A DNA stretch of 64,000 nt from Lithospermum erythrorhizon (taxonomy: Eukaryota; Streptophyta; Magnoliopsida; Boraginales; Boraginaceae), in the NCBI GenBank assembly GCA_019722365.1, contig JADFUC010001218.1, positions 1 to 64,000 on the forward strand, written 5' to 3'. The position numbers were made by a program, and so were the translations under genes. Positions 37,301 to 47,371 of the stretch are shown here, one piece after another. Every line of letters starts with the position of its first letter. Position 1 is the first letter of the stretch. The notes below the pieces were generated by a model that was given only the letters and a program-made list of their open reading frames with translations, was not told the DNA's origin and did no database searches.

Positions 37301-38007
37301 TACACTTGGTCGTTGTTTTTCGACCAGAATTGCCAAAAACTTGTCCAACCAAGCAAAGCTCGTTGTTTTTGCTAAACGACGAGTCTCGTGCTCGCCATTT
37401 TTATCACTTTTTTAGGAGTGCTCACAACTTTTTTGCATGTAAGTATTGGCGTTTAGTACTTAATGGTATTATTTTTTAACGAATATTTAAAGTTACAAGA
37501 GTATTAATGAATTATAGTATTACTTCAAAAGTATGTTGAATATTTTGGTGAAAAAAATCTTTTCAAAGTAGCGGAGTATTAATGAATTAGAAGTATTATT
37601 TAAAAGGATCATTGCTCGGAATTGTGAAACTTTAGAAGTATGTACTGTATATGCGAAAATATTTCACACATTTAGTATTCCTAAATTATGTAAGCAAATT
37701 AAATATGTGAACCCATCTAGTAATACTTCCTAAAATTTTCTTCAATACAAAATATTCCACATTAAGTATTGTTTTTTAAACAAGGCATTGGGATAAAAGA
37801 ATATGCTATAGCATAAGCCTGTAGTTTATCGTCCAAGCAAACTAGCATTCAATTCTCTTTTCCACCGATCAATTAATATGGAAATAAATTTAGAAGTTTC
37901 TATATCAAAGAAGTTTCTTAGCCAAGAAAAGGTCCAAAAAGGTAAATTAGAATAGTTCAAGTCCTAATATGATTTTTTTTTTTTTTAAATATACCACTTT
38001 CCCACTA
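34352..38007. other. Intergenic between COG1 and pyruvate kinase
   Basis: Probable COG1 3' untranslated region first, then AT-rich sequence. A run rich in caattaatt-like words covers 36530-36960, and a small inverted repeat lies at 35653-35715. Several open frames of 60-106 codons have no motif and no coding look. No gene supported. Confidence 0.5.
35653..35715. repeat. Direct plus inverted 15-bp repeat (hairpin)
   Basis: gtgtttgaaggtata occurs at 35653-35667 and 35680-35694, followed by its near-perfect inverse tataccttcaagcac at 35701-35715. The second and third copies can form a 15-bp stem (one G-T) with a 6-base loop. No gene overlaps it. Confidence 0.7.
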
Positions 38008-38017
38008 CCTATAAATA
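38008..38017 (+). promoter_or_regulatory. TATA box of the pyruvate kinase gene
   Basis: cctataaata lies about 110 bp upstream of the ATG. It predicts a start of transcription near 38040-38050 and a 5' leader of about 80 nt, rich in A and C as is common for plant leaders. Confidence 0.65.
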
Positions 38018-38126
38018 CTTCCCATACACATTGAAGTCTCCACCAAAAACAAACTCTTCAACAAAAAAAAACCCTTATATTCTTAAACCCTTGAAAAACC
38101 TATATTTTTCCTTAAACCCTTTTTCA

Positions 38127-40552
38127 ATGGCTATTCTTGACGAATCAGTATATGGTTCAGTTGCATATTCAACAGTTGCAAAGAAGGCTAAGACCATGAA
38201 TGGCTTTATGAATGGTTTAGCAATGGAGAGTACAAAGATGCACCAAGAAAGGCCAAAGACAAAGATTGTGTGTACTTTGGGACCAGCTTCAAGATCTGTG
38301 GAGATGGTTGAGAAGCTTTTGAGAGCTGGTATGAATGTGGCTAGATTCAACTTTTCTCATGGTACTCATGAGTATCATCAGGAGACTCTTGATAATCTCA
38401 GAACTGCCATGTGCAATACTGGTATTATGTGTGCTGTCATGCTCGACACAAAGGTATGTAATATTTTCCTATCAGCTTTATATTCTGGTTGCAGTCTGGT
38501 TAGTTTTTCTTTAGTTGTAGTTATATATTTTTAAGTTTTTATATTTTGTATGTGTATTTCCATATCCTATCCAGTCAAAAGATTTTATATTTTTTGGCTT
38601 GTAGATGTAATGAAATAAATTAAAACGGCTTATGAAACTAACTACGCTTATTATATATGTAGTGTGAAGTAGTACATAGTGGTTACACTTCATGTTTTGT
38701 CAATTCGGAAACAGTTATCTCGATTTGTAAGGGTGTGTACACCGAACAATTCTTAGTCCTTACCTTGGTTAGTTGCATTGAGTCATGTTATTGTTGTTAT
38801 GGTTATATTGTGTATGCTTACCCCTTTTTGCTGAAAATCTATGAACTTTTTTTTTTGAGTTTTTGTCTTTCGGGTATCATTGAATTCTTTAATTTCTGCC
38901 AAGTCTCAAAATTGAATTTTTGGTGTATTTTTTCTTTTTCATGAACAGGTCTTCCTTTTTTATGTTACTTGTACCAAAATAGAGTATAATACTTTTATTG
39001 AAATGTGTTTTAGTTAACTTTTGTTTCATGAGTTCTGATTACATATATATTTTACATCTACCATATATGTCTGAGAAATTTAGTAGAGATTTAGTAGAGA
39101 TGTACACATTTTCTATTGAATATATTCCATATAGAATTATGAAGAAATTTATGCTTATCAAAGTATTGTATGCGTTTCAGGGCCCAGAGATAAGAACAGG
39201 ATTCTTGAAGGGTGGGAAGCCAATTCAGTTGACACAAGGTCATGAAATCACTATTACTACTGATTATAGTATAATGGGTGATGAGAATATGATCTCTATG
39301 AGCTACAAAAAGTTGGCAGAGGATTTGACTCCAAATAGCACAATTCTGTGCTCTGATGGTACAATTTCACTCACTGTTCTGGAGTGTGACAAGGAAAAAG
39401 GACTTGTTCGATGCCGCTGCGAAAACACTGCCTTTTTGGGTGAGAAAAAGAATGTTAATCTTCCTGGAGTGGTTGTTGACCTCCCAACTTTGACAGAGAA
39501 GGATCAGGAGGATATCTTAGGATGGGGAGTTCCTAACCAGATTGACATTATCGCGTTGTCTTTTGTTCGAAAAGGGTCTGACCTTGTGCAGGTCAGGAAA
39601 TTGCTAGGTGAACATGCCAAGAAAATTATGTTAATGTCTAAGGTAATTGGAAACTTTTGTTATTTATTGATCAATTTCTTAGCAGGTACTTGTTATATAC
39701 TTTATGTCATATAAACTAACATAATTTTCTCTAATCTAATAGGTTGAGAATCAAGAAGGTGTTGCTAATTTTGATGACATTCTTGCAAACTCGGATGCTT
39801 TTATGGTTGCTAGGGGAGACTTGGGAATGGAGATTCCAATTGAGAAGATATTTTTAGCACAAAAAGTGATGATATACAAGTGCAATTTACAAGGAAAACC
39901 AGTGGTCACTGCAACTCAGATGCTGGAGTCGATGATAAAATCTCCGAGGCCAACTAGAGCAGAAGCCACTGATGTTGCCAATGCGGTTCTTGATGGAACT
40001 GACTGTGTGATGCTAAGCGGTGAAACAGCTGCTGGGGCTTACCCAGAGGTTGCAGTTCAGACAATGGCTAAGATTTGCATTGAAGCAGAGAATTCCCTGA
40101 ATTATGGGGAAGTTTTCAAGAACATTATGGAAACAGCACCTATGCCAATGAGTCCACTGGAGAGTTTGGCTTGTGCAGCAGTGCAGACAGCCAGTTCTAC
40201 AAACTCGGCTCTGATCATAGTCCTGACGAAAGGGGGAACCACTGCAAAGCTTGTGGCTAAATATAGGCCTAAAATGCCAATCTTGTCAGTTGTAGTACCA
40301 GAGATAACAATAGACTCGTTTGAGTTCTCGTGCAGCGATGAGTCCCCTGCAAGGCATGCCCTCATTTACCGTGGCCTAGTGCCTGTTCTAAGCTCAGCAT
40401 CGGCTAGATCATCCGATGCTGAATCGACTGAAAGAACAGTCGAATTTGCCATCCAACATGCCAAGGAGAAACAACTGTGCAAGCCTGGAGATTCCATTGT
40501 AGTCTTTCACCGCGATGGAAGCAGTGTGATCAAGATTATAACTGTCGAATGA
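38127..40552 (+). CDS. Pyruvate kinase, cytosolic isozyme, 3 exons, 532 aa
   Basis: Exons 38127-38453, 39181-39642 and 39743-40552 join in phase 0 to 532 residues. The start at 38127 (MAILDESVYGS) is the first ATG after the TATA box, and the N-terminus has no plastid transit peptide. Text typical of the family: TKIVCTLGPASRS (45-57), MNVARFNFSHGTHEYH (69-84), GPEIRTGFL, PGVVVDLPTLTEKDQ, the active-site signature IMLMSK-VENQEG with catalytic Lys 263, MVARGDLGMEIP (284-295), ATQMLESM and PRPTRAEATDVANAVLDGTD. The C-terminal domain (GGTTAKLVAKYRPKMPI) is complete. The enzyme makes pyruvate and ATP from phosphoenolpyruvate and ADP, with K+ and Mg2+, in the last step of cytosolic glycolysis. The gene is intact. 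Confidence 0.97.
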
Positions 40553-40573
40553 GATTCATAAGCATTTTTTGAG

Positions 40574-40627
40574 TGATTGTTCATTTTTCCCTGATTGTTC
40601 ATTTTTCCCTGATTGTTCATTTTTCCC
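40574..40627 (+). repeat. Three exact copies of an 18-bp unit in the PK 3' region
   Basis: tgattgttcatttttccc repeats at 40574-40591, 40592-40609 and 40610-40627. It starts 21 bp after the stop codon, so it should be in the 3' untranslated region. The copies are identical, which points to recent slippage. Confidence 0.9.
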
Positions 40628-41056
40628 TGATTTTGGAGTACGGATAATTTAAGTTATATGTTTGAATCCTGTAGCATTCAGTTTTGGTATCATTGAATAT
40701 GTTCCCTTCACAACTTTAATGATTTCTTTATATCTTACCATATGGAAAACATGAAAATGTTTTAATTTAACTGACTGTCAAAATAGCTATATATATATAT
40801 TTAATTTGTAAGAAGTAATTGTTTGAATAGATCCCCAAAAGGAATCACTACAACTCTACAAGTAGTTTATGGGGCAATTTCATGGTGGTAATTTTAGAAA
40901 CTCTATATATGCAAATCTTTAACAGTGAAAGAAAAAAACAATGTAACTACAACAAATGTCAGACAAAATATCAAATGCGTTTGAAACTATAACAAGAATT
41001 GTATAGTTAGCATCATTAACTAAATAAACGAAATGCCAATCAATCAGTGAATACCT
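40628..41056. other. PK 3' flank
   Basis: AT-rich sequence with a short (ta)n at 40787-40800. Convergent with the F-box pseudogene on the other strand. No further gene. Confidence 0.5.
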
Positions 41057-42059
41057 CTAAAACAATAAAGTTTTTTCAGTCCTCTTCTCATCAAGATCAT
41101 AAACAACTAATTGCTTACTATCGACCTCCATAAGTACTCTTCCATTCTTGAAGAACCATAGTGGCTTCACCTGCTGAAAGTTACCTGGATGAGGAACATT
41201 AAACAATGGAATCCAAGACTCCGAGCACACTTATTCTGCCACGCTGATTACAACCGACACATAGGCAACCGCTCATCGCACTAAGATCAATAATATCACC
41301 AATATAACTTTAATGATTAGGGAGACTAGAGATAGAATTTAGAAGACGTTAGAGAGAGATAGCGGAAGAAGAGAGATTAGAGAGAGAATTATAATTAATT
41401 CATTTCATTTCTTAATTAGTTTCTCAATACATTCAACTATTTATAGAGTCCTACAACTAGTGACATGCATGATGCCTTTTGAATATAAAACTCAAATAAT
41501 AACTTTTGGCTTTTAGTGTGCTTAATTAATGTGTGATTCTATTTGTGTCATGAGTAGGATCATGACAATGCCTCCCCTTAAGATCGTTGGCCTCAAGGAT
41601 CATGACAAACGTCTAATAACTTTATTCTTTGTAAGAGAATACAATTGTACAGTAGTTAACTGATCAAGGCCACCAAAAAGGCTCAACATTTCTTGTGCAA
41701 GTGTTACACAAGAAAAACTTGGTTATTTGCTTTCAAGAATTAAAACCATGCCATTGCAAGAAGCAACAATCTCAAAATTACTCCCTTCACAATTCTCTAC
41801 ACTACAATCAATCAATAATAGAGTAAACAAATGGACGCACAAGTTGGTCTTGTGGAGTGTAAATAATATTGTTTCTGCATGTATTTGAATCATCACTGCA
41901 TGAAGGTTTATTGATACGATCAATGCGGTCTTTGATGAATTGCTGCCTAGTGATTGAGTAGTACCATGGTTTGCTAACTGCCTTGAATCTCAAGAGGAAT
42001 TCGATGGGTAGAAATACATGTATTATGTGCACAATATCTTCAGGAAGATTTGAGTTCAT
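41057..42059 (-). pseudogene. Broken F-box/FBA-type gene with a foreign middle section
   Basis: On the - strand the ATG at 42059 opens an F-box (LPEDIVHIIHVFLPIEFLLR, then FKAVSKPWYYSIT). The frame stops at 41808 within a (CAAT)3 run at 41805-41816; dropping one 4-base unit would keep the frame open into CSVENCEG and VASCNGMVLILESK, the usual start of an F-box-associated domain. The C-terminal end of such a protein reads on its own at 41057-41230: ESWIPLFNVPHPGNFQQVK, LWFFKNGRVLMEVDSK, VVYDLDEKR. The middle (roughly 150-200 residues in relatives) is replaced by non-coding sequence. F-box proteins are substrate adaptors of SCF ubiquitin ligases; this copy is dead. Confidence 0.8.
41231..41722. 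mobile_element. LTR-like insertion or replacement in the F-box pseudogene
   Basis: Between the two F-box gene fragments lies about 490 bp with no FBA text. It has an agagagag-rich block (41340-41395), tttatagagtcc, and ctccccttaagatcgttggc. Such text is common around plant LTR retroelements. Ends and target duplication were not found, so its identity is provisional. Confidence 0.4.
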
Positions 42060-43064
42060 TGTTAAAGATTTTGCAATAATGAATGCGTACCATATATGAT
42101 TTTCATGTATTCATCATCAAATGTGTTATGGCCTTATAGAGATCATGTAGTAAGAGTCCAAAGTCAAATAGGTTTGTGCTTCCACTGAGCTAAAAATTAG
42201 GTCTTCTAGACTTATGCCACTACAAAACAGGGGAGGAGCCCTATTTGTTCGTATTGGTTCAGTTGCACCATCAAAAATCAAGCTAGCTTAGTTGATAATT
42301 GACGACTGGTGTGGATTCACTCATTCTTTCAGAATTACTAGTTGAGCATCTAAGACAAAAATTGTGTTACTGGAAGACGACGTTTCGTTTAACATCTAGT
42401 TCAACATTTATACATTAGGTGTGATTCTGTTTTCTCCTGAAAAACTCATGTTTTTTGGTACAGAGAACCAGAAATGCAAGAAAGATGGAAATACTACTAA
42501 ATTGTTGAGTCAATCATATTTACTAGTATGATGAATGAATACTCTAATGTGATAGCTAATTGTAATTTCAATTATCCCTAGTACAACAATCCATGTTGTA
42601 CACCTTGCTGCAATAGAACTTGTAGTGTTCTCTTGAAATTTGAATGCTAAAAATTTGGAATCAAAGTAGCAATGATCCGAGTCTATGACTAAGAGGGGAG
42701 TAATTAACAACCAAAAATAATGTACAACAGGTAATGAGTCGACGCATATAAAAAGAAAGTACCAAGAGTAATGTATCTGTGATATATTCAGTATGGAGAT
42801 CATTACACTTTGAAATAGATTCAAAAGACCTATTTATGGTTCATGACTATGTCACTCTTGATGAACAATCACACATATATGCTAACCGCCAAAAAAAGAA
42901 AAACTTGTATCCACTTCAGCCGGTTTTAGATTACGTTTTGCCACTTCGTTATACTTGCTTAAAATGATGACAAGTTCCCTGATTATGTTTATAAACTAAT
43001 CTTAAAATCATAATCAAGACACTTGCCAAAATAACAAAGCCTGACCAATGATCCCATTCCCACC
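42060..43064. other. Intergenic, no supported gene
   Basis: Open frames at 42510-42824 (-) and 42779-42967 (+) show no motif. Nothing else is seen. Confidence 0.4.
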
Positions 43065-43164
43065 TCACTTTAGCTCTATCCATATAGGAGGGTTACTTCT
43101 ACAAATGAATACTTTGCCTCCAGCATCCCTTTGGTTCTGTTCTTTCTTCATGTAGCACCTACCT
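43065..43164 (-). other. Possible orphan terminal exon
   Basis: On the - strand a strong acceptor (ttttattttgcag) is followed by a 100-nt stretch open to a TGA at 43067-43065. It would encode GRCYMKKEQNQRDAGGKVFI and then CRSNPPIWIELK. The text is cleaner than the surroundings, but I do not recognise it and saw no convincing upstream exon. It may be a last exon of an unannotated or lost gene, or a spliced 3' untranslated exon of the FBA gene upstream. Confidence 0.25.
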
Positions 43165-43865
43165 CTGCAAAATAAAAAGCTAGATATAACAAACAAATAT
43201 ATCCTCATTTCAATGCAAAAAATGCAGAACTACTGAAATAAAAGTGCATGTAAGCTTAAGATGATTAAATTAACATTAGCCAATGGTATTGCCTCATAAG
43301 AAAAGTACAACACTATGCATACAAAGTTGTATCTTAGGGGGGCAAAACAAAGTTCATGTGTATCGATGTTCTTATAACATTTCCAAATGCGGTCATAGAC
43401 CTTATCACCTTATAGAAAAGTATCCAAAGAATTTATGTAATAGGTTAAACACATGGTGATATATAACAAAGTATGTGAAATAAATTGTACCAATAAATAT
43501 GTTTAAGCAAAATCTTAGATGATTTGCAATTACCATTTCGACAGAGCCATTTCTGGCATGTAGCATTAAATTGTAGATTAACATTGCCGGGCTATAGCAA
43601 GACAATCAGTATCACATGATGAATGGAACAGGCAAATAGCATAACACTAAAATGGTTTGTGAAGACAAACGTATCATTGAAGGCGAGCATCACAATTGTC
43701 AATGCAACATCGCAGAATCCAGTATAAACTAGGTTATAATCTAGCGAAGTACCCAATAAATTTAATTATTAACCCGGAAATCTTGCACATTGTGATATAC
43801 AACAACAATAAGATCAATAAGCATATTATTAATAGGAAACTTGTATTTTCTAAACGGAATCAAGA
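43165..43865. other. Intergenic, 3' side of the FBA gene
   Basis: AT-rich; probably includes the 3' untranslated region of the - strand FBA gene. No other gene seen. Confidence 0.4.
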
Positions 43866-44963
43866 TCATTGTTTCGGACCTGTTTCAGTAGATACCCTTT
43901 CGACACCCTCTTCATTGGTTGTTTCAGCAGATACCCTTTCGACACCCTCTTCATTCATTTCCATTTTGTTGTCGTCATTACCATCAACCCTACCAAGAAC
44001 AACCTCACTTTCCATACAAACACAAATAACCTCAAACTCTTCATCAATACCATCAATCTCAAAATCCTTGAAAGATTTGCTTTCGACATCAAAACACAAA
44101 ATCTCGCCTCCTCCTTCTAAGAGAACTTGCTTCTTCTCATCCCCTAAGTAGCTAATCGGCCTCAATCTCGAAAAGCATGCATCACCCCTCCTTACACAAA
44201 ACAACTCAGTCCACGACGAATTAACACCATACTCTTTCATTACCAAGAATTGAGAAACCCCAAAATCGAAATTACGAACCAGACAAAGATGCCCATCCAA
44301 CACCCCCAAATCAAGTTGACATTTCATTTTTCCACAAACAAGCCTAGTAACAACCTTATACGTCTCGTTTGAAACATCAAACGCAACAATCATATAGTCA
44401 GAATCAAATGTATCACCCCCTTCACTATTTCTCTTCTTGTCACTCACTTTGAAATGCAAAGCACCATTAACAAACACATCATTCATCACACCAAAATGAA
44501 CAAAATACGGAAAATCAGCAACCCTTTTCCAAGAACCAGATTTCAAACTATAAACCAACACCTTAGAATCAAATTTCTTAGCACCATTTAGATTACAAAA
44601 ATACTGATAAACTCTAATTATCTTATAATCATCGTTAATCTCATCGTAACCCAACCCTTGAACAACATAAAAACCCCATTTTTTCCTCTCTTCAGAGACA
44701 GAATCAGACTCAAAATCATTTTTTGGTTCAGGAATTTTGACATGGGTTTTTGTTGAAGGGTTCCATAAAATGGAAAAATCTGGGAAATTCAGACACAACA
44801 ACCCACGACAAGAACCAACTATTTTAGGACCAAAAAAGGTTTCATTACAAGTACGAGGATAATCAAGAATTTCAGGTTCAAAAGTCAACTGACTGATGTT
44901 TGACTCATTGTTATTGACATAAATGGAGAAAAGTGAAGGCTCTTGACTCAAAATAAGCTTCAT
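43866..44963 (-). CDS. F-box-associated (FBA) domain protein lacking the F-box, 365 aa, single exon
   Basis: One uninterrupted frame of 365 residues on the - strand. It has the FBA/F-box-kelch-like text that normally follows the F-box: VGSCRGLLCL (49-58), ILWNPSTK (65-72), GLGYDEINDDYKIIRV (103-118), then KVLVYSLKSGSWKRV and FVNGALHFKV. Relatives carry an N-terminal F-box of about 45 residues before this point; here the protein begins MKLILSQEPSLFSIY, which corresponds to text just after the F-box. A TATA box about 50 bp upstream leaves no room for it. Without an F-box it should not bind SKP1 and so would not work as a normal SCF adaptor. The C-terminus has a 13-residue tandem duplication. 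It may be a functional variant or a recent pseudogene with an open frame. Confidence 0.8.
   Translation of the reverse strand: MKLILSQEPSLFSIYVNNNESNISQLTFEPEILDYPRTCNETFFGPKIVGSCRGLLCLNFPDFSILWNPSTKTHVKIPEPKNDFESDSVSEERKKWGFYVVQGLGYDEINDDYKIIRVYQYFCNLNGAKKFDSKVLVYSLKSGSWKRVADFPYFVHFGVMNDVFVNGALHFKVSDKKRNSEGGDTFDSDYMIVAFDVSNETYKVVTRLVCGKMKCQLDLGVLDGHLCLVRNFDFGVSQFLVMKEYGVNSSWTELFCVRRGDACFSRLRPISYLGDEKKQVLLEGGGEILCFDVESKSFKDFEIDGIDEEFEVICVCMESEVVLGRVDGNDDNKMEMNEEGVERVSAETTNEEGVERVSTETGPKQ
43878..43957 (-). repeat. 39-bp tandem duplication in the FBA gene C-terminus
   Basis: Two 39-bp copies, differing at few bases, encode NEEGVERVSAETT and NEEGVERVSTETG. The unit is a multiple of three, so the frame is kept. 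It lies in the non-conserved tail. Confidence 0.85.
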
Positions 44964-45010
44964 TTTGTTGAAATAATTTGTGGGTATTGAAATTTGGTTG
45001 AATATTTTTT

Positions 45011-45022
45011 GGGTTTTATAGG
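45011..45022 (-). promoter_or_regulatory. TATA box of the FBA gene
   Basis: On the - strand cctataaaaccc lies about 50 bp upstream of the ATG at 44963. A transcription start about 30 bp downstream would fall near 44985, giving a leader of about 20 nt. This supports the short start and the absence of an F-box. Confidence 0.6.
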
Positions 45023-46425
45023 TTTCTTGGAATTTTTTGGCGCGTAAATGAGGGGGTTTTAGCGGGAGATGAAACGGTGCATTTGATGAAATTGGACATA
45101 ATTTTGGGACAGAGAATATGAACCATCATTATTATTTCTATATTTATTGGTTTATGAACGTGATGATTCCTTAATACACGAATTAAATATTTATTATACA
45201 TTTATATTCGGAAAAGCTAGTCTCCTTCAAAACTCATGAAATCCATCATCAATGCCTAGTTTTGAATTTTGATAATTAAGCTTTTAAATTATAAAATTAA
45301 AGATAGTAATATATTTTATTTTATTTATAGTTTAATATATTTTCTTTATTACTTGTGAAAGTAATTTTGATTTAAAGTCAAAAATATATATAAATTAAAA
45401 TTATAAAATTTATTAAGTTGAACCATTAAAACTAAAATGGATATTCTTTTTGAAACCAAAGTAATATATATTTTTTACTATGTATTATATGAATTACATG
45501 CGTTATATGTATATATATTCATTGTATTAGGTCGTATTATTTACATAATTAATCTTTTAAGTAAATACCAATCATAAAATTTGAAATAAATTTGTTACTA
45601 ACGCTCCGTTTGTTAACAGTATAGTAGAATGTAAATATTATATTTTGATATATTTTTTTATAAAATATTATACAACATTATAACATATTAAAAAATATTT
45701 GAGGTCAAACTTAAAAACTAAACACATCAAAATTAAAAAATGAGCGATTTTATGTAGCGTTTATTATATTATACATAGACAAGTAACATTTAAGCAATTT
45801 TTAAAATGAAAATATCAGTTAATAAATAATTAATATGTACTTGGACTATTTGAAGGGTAAATTTAACTACATGGTTCTTTCAATTCAAAATTTATATATA
45901 TATTTTTTTGACTTGAATATTTTTTTGACTTGAAATTCTAAAAAAGTGCCAAAAAAAAATGAAAGTAGAAAGAAATAAAAAATTATGTAAATTTTATATT
46001 TATTAAGATGAAAGTAGAAAGAAATCAATTGTTGAAATTTTATCTCAAATAATATAAGAATCTCAATTATCCAAATTAAAGTGAACACTTTGTAAGCATA
46101 TTTAAAAAAAAAAAATAGTAACATCTTAATAACAATTTGAAAATTAAAATGATAAACTACTTTACGGCTAGGCGAAGTAAATATATCCATTTAAAAAACT
46201 TAATGGTATTAGGAATTTTCAATGTTATTTAAACACTCCAAATGATATTAATTTAATATTTATTAGGATGAAAGTAAGAAGGAATCAATTGTCAAAATTT
46301 TATCTTAAATATAAGAACATAAATTATTCAAAATTAAAGTGCGTAATGCAAAGAAGAATTTTTATTATTTATTATAGGGGTACAAAATAAAATTTCTTGT
46401 AAAGTAAAAAAAATTTCTCGATGTC
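45023..46425. other. AT-rich intergenic sequence
   Basis: Very AT-rich. Repeats of tttattaagatgaaagta (about 45998 and 46259) and agtagaaagaaat suggest a small local duplication. No gene. Confidence 0.5.
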
Positions 46426-47371
46426 TGAATTTATTCAATCACAGAAAATTAAATGTGTCTGTTGTAAAATATGAAGAGTAAAAGATACATTGGAGCATTT
46501 ATTAGATACCGGAGTTTATAACAATGGGTATAATACTTGAACACGAACATAACATAAACGAAATACAGTGTTGAGACATGATGTCGGTGACACTTGGATC
46601 CAGCCTTGATAATCTTGTGAAATAAATAATCTTTGAAAGTAAAAGCAGCGCGAGGCGGTAACCTAGTTCGGTACGATGTAGCACAGGTGGAGTGGGCGAG
46701 CTTGCCGGTGGAAGGAATTATTTAGATAATGAAATTGAATAAGGTCTTTATAACTTTTACCAATGCTATTCTACTTTCACATCAGATGTATAGGATTCGG
46801 ACTTTCCTACTTATTTCACACTTTATCCTTTACTGATACACTCTTTATCATAGTATGTATACGCGTATTAAAAAATAAAAACAGGGCAGACTATCGTAAC
46901 ACGGTGTTAACATCCCGAGTTGTACATACTAAAGGATTTTTTATAGAACCACTCATGCATTCGACCCTCTGATAAAAGATAAAAACTCTCAGCTCTTTAT
47001 ACTTAAAATAATGCGGAGAACAATATATTTTTTCGGTAAAGTCTAGATGCAAGTAGAGGCGCTTTTATAGTGTGGCTGCCAAACAAGTTAATGGTAATAG
47101 CTACCAGCCAAACAAAACCTTCCATAATTGCTTTGATAGTTTTCTTGTGTAACCAGCCAAATTTGCACTTTTATGCTTAAATCTTTCAAGACATTTACTT
47201 ATATTATATGACAAAAATATACATTCAATTATTACAGGTCGGCGGAATCTCGAAAATATTTGCCTGATATCTAATAGTAGCGGCGGTATGGCCATTGTCT
47301 TGGCCTTATTCCGACACTTAAATCATTTGTTCGATTTCTTTATCAGCAATTAGGCCAATAAAACTTTAACA
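46426..47371 (-). repeat. LTR (3' LTR of the - strand element)
   Basis: Aligns with 49871-50805: gagacatgatgtc(g/a)gtgaca, cttggatc, aatcttgtgaaataaat, gaaagtaaaa, ctctgataaagataaaaact and aacaatatattttttcgg/tgg. Ends ..CTTTAACA; the left end is approximate. Confidence 0.75.

Noticed and set aside
38031..38126. Upstream in-frame extension of pyruvate kinase
   Set aside because: The extension starts at a non-ATG codon close to the predicted transcription start. MAILDESVYGS at 38127 is the first ATG, and no transit peptide is needed for a cytosolic isozyme.
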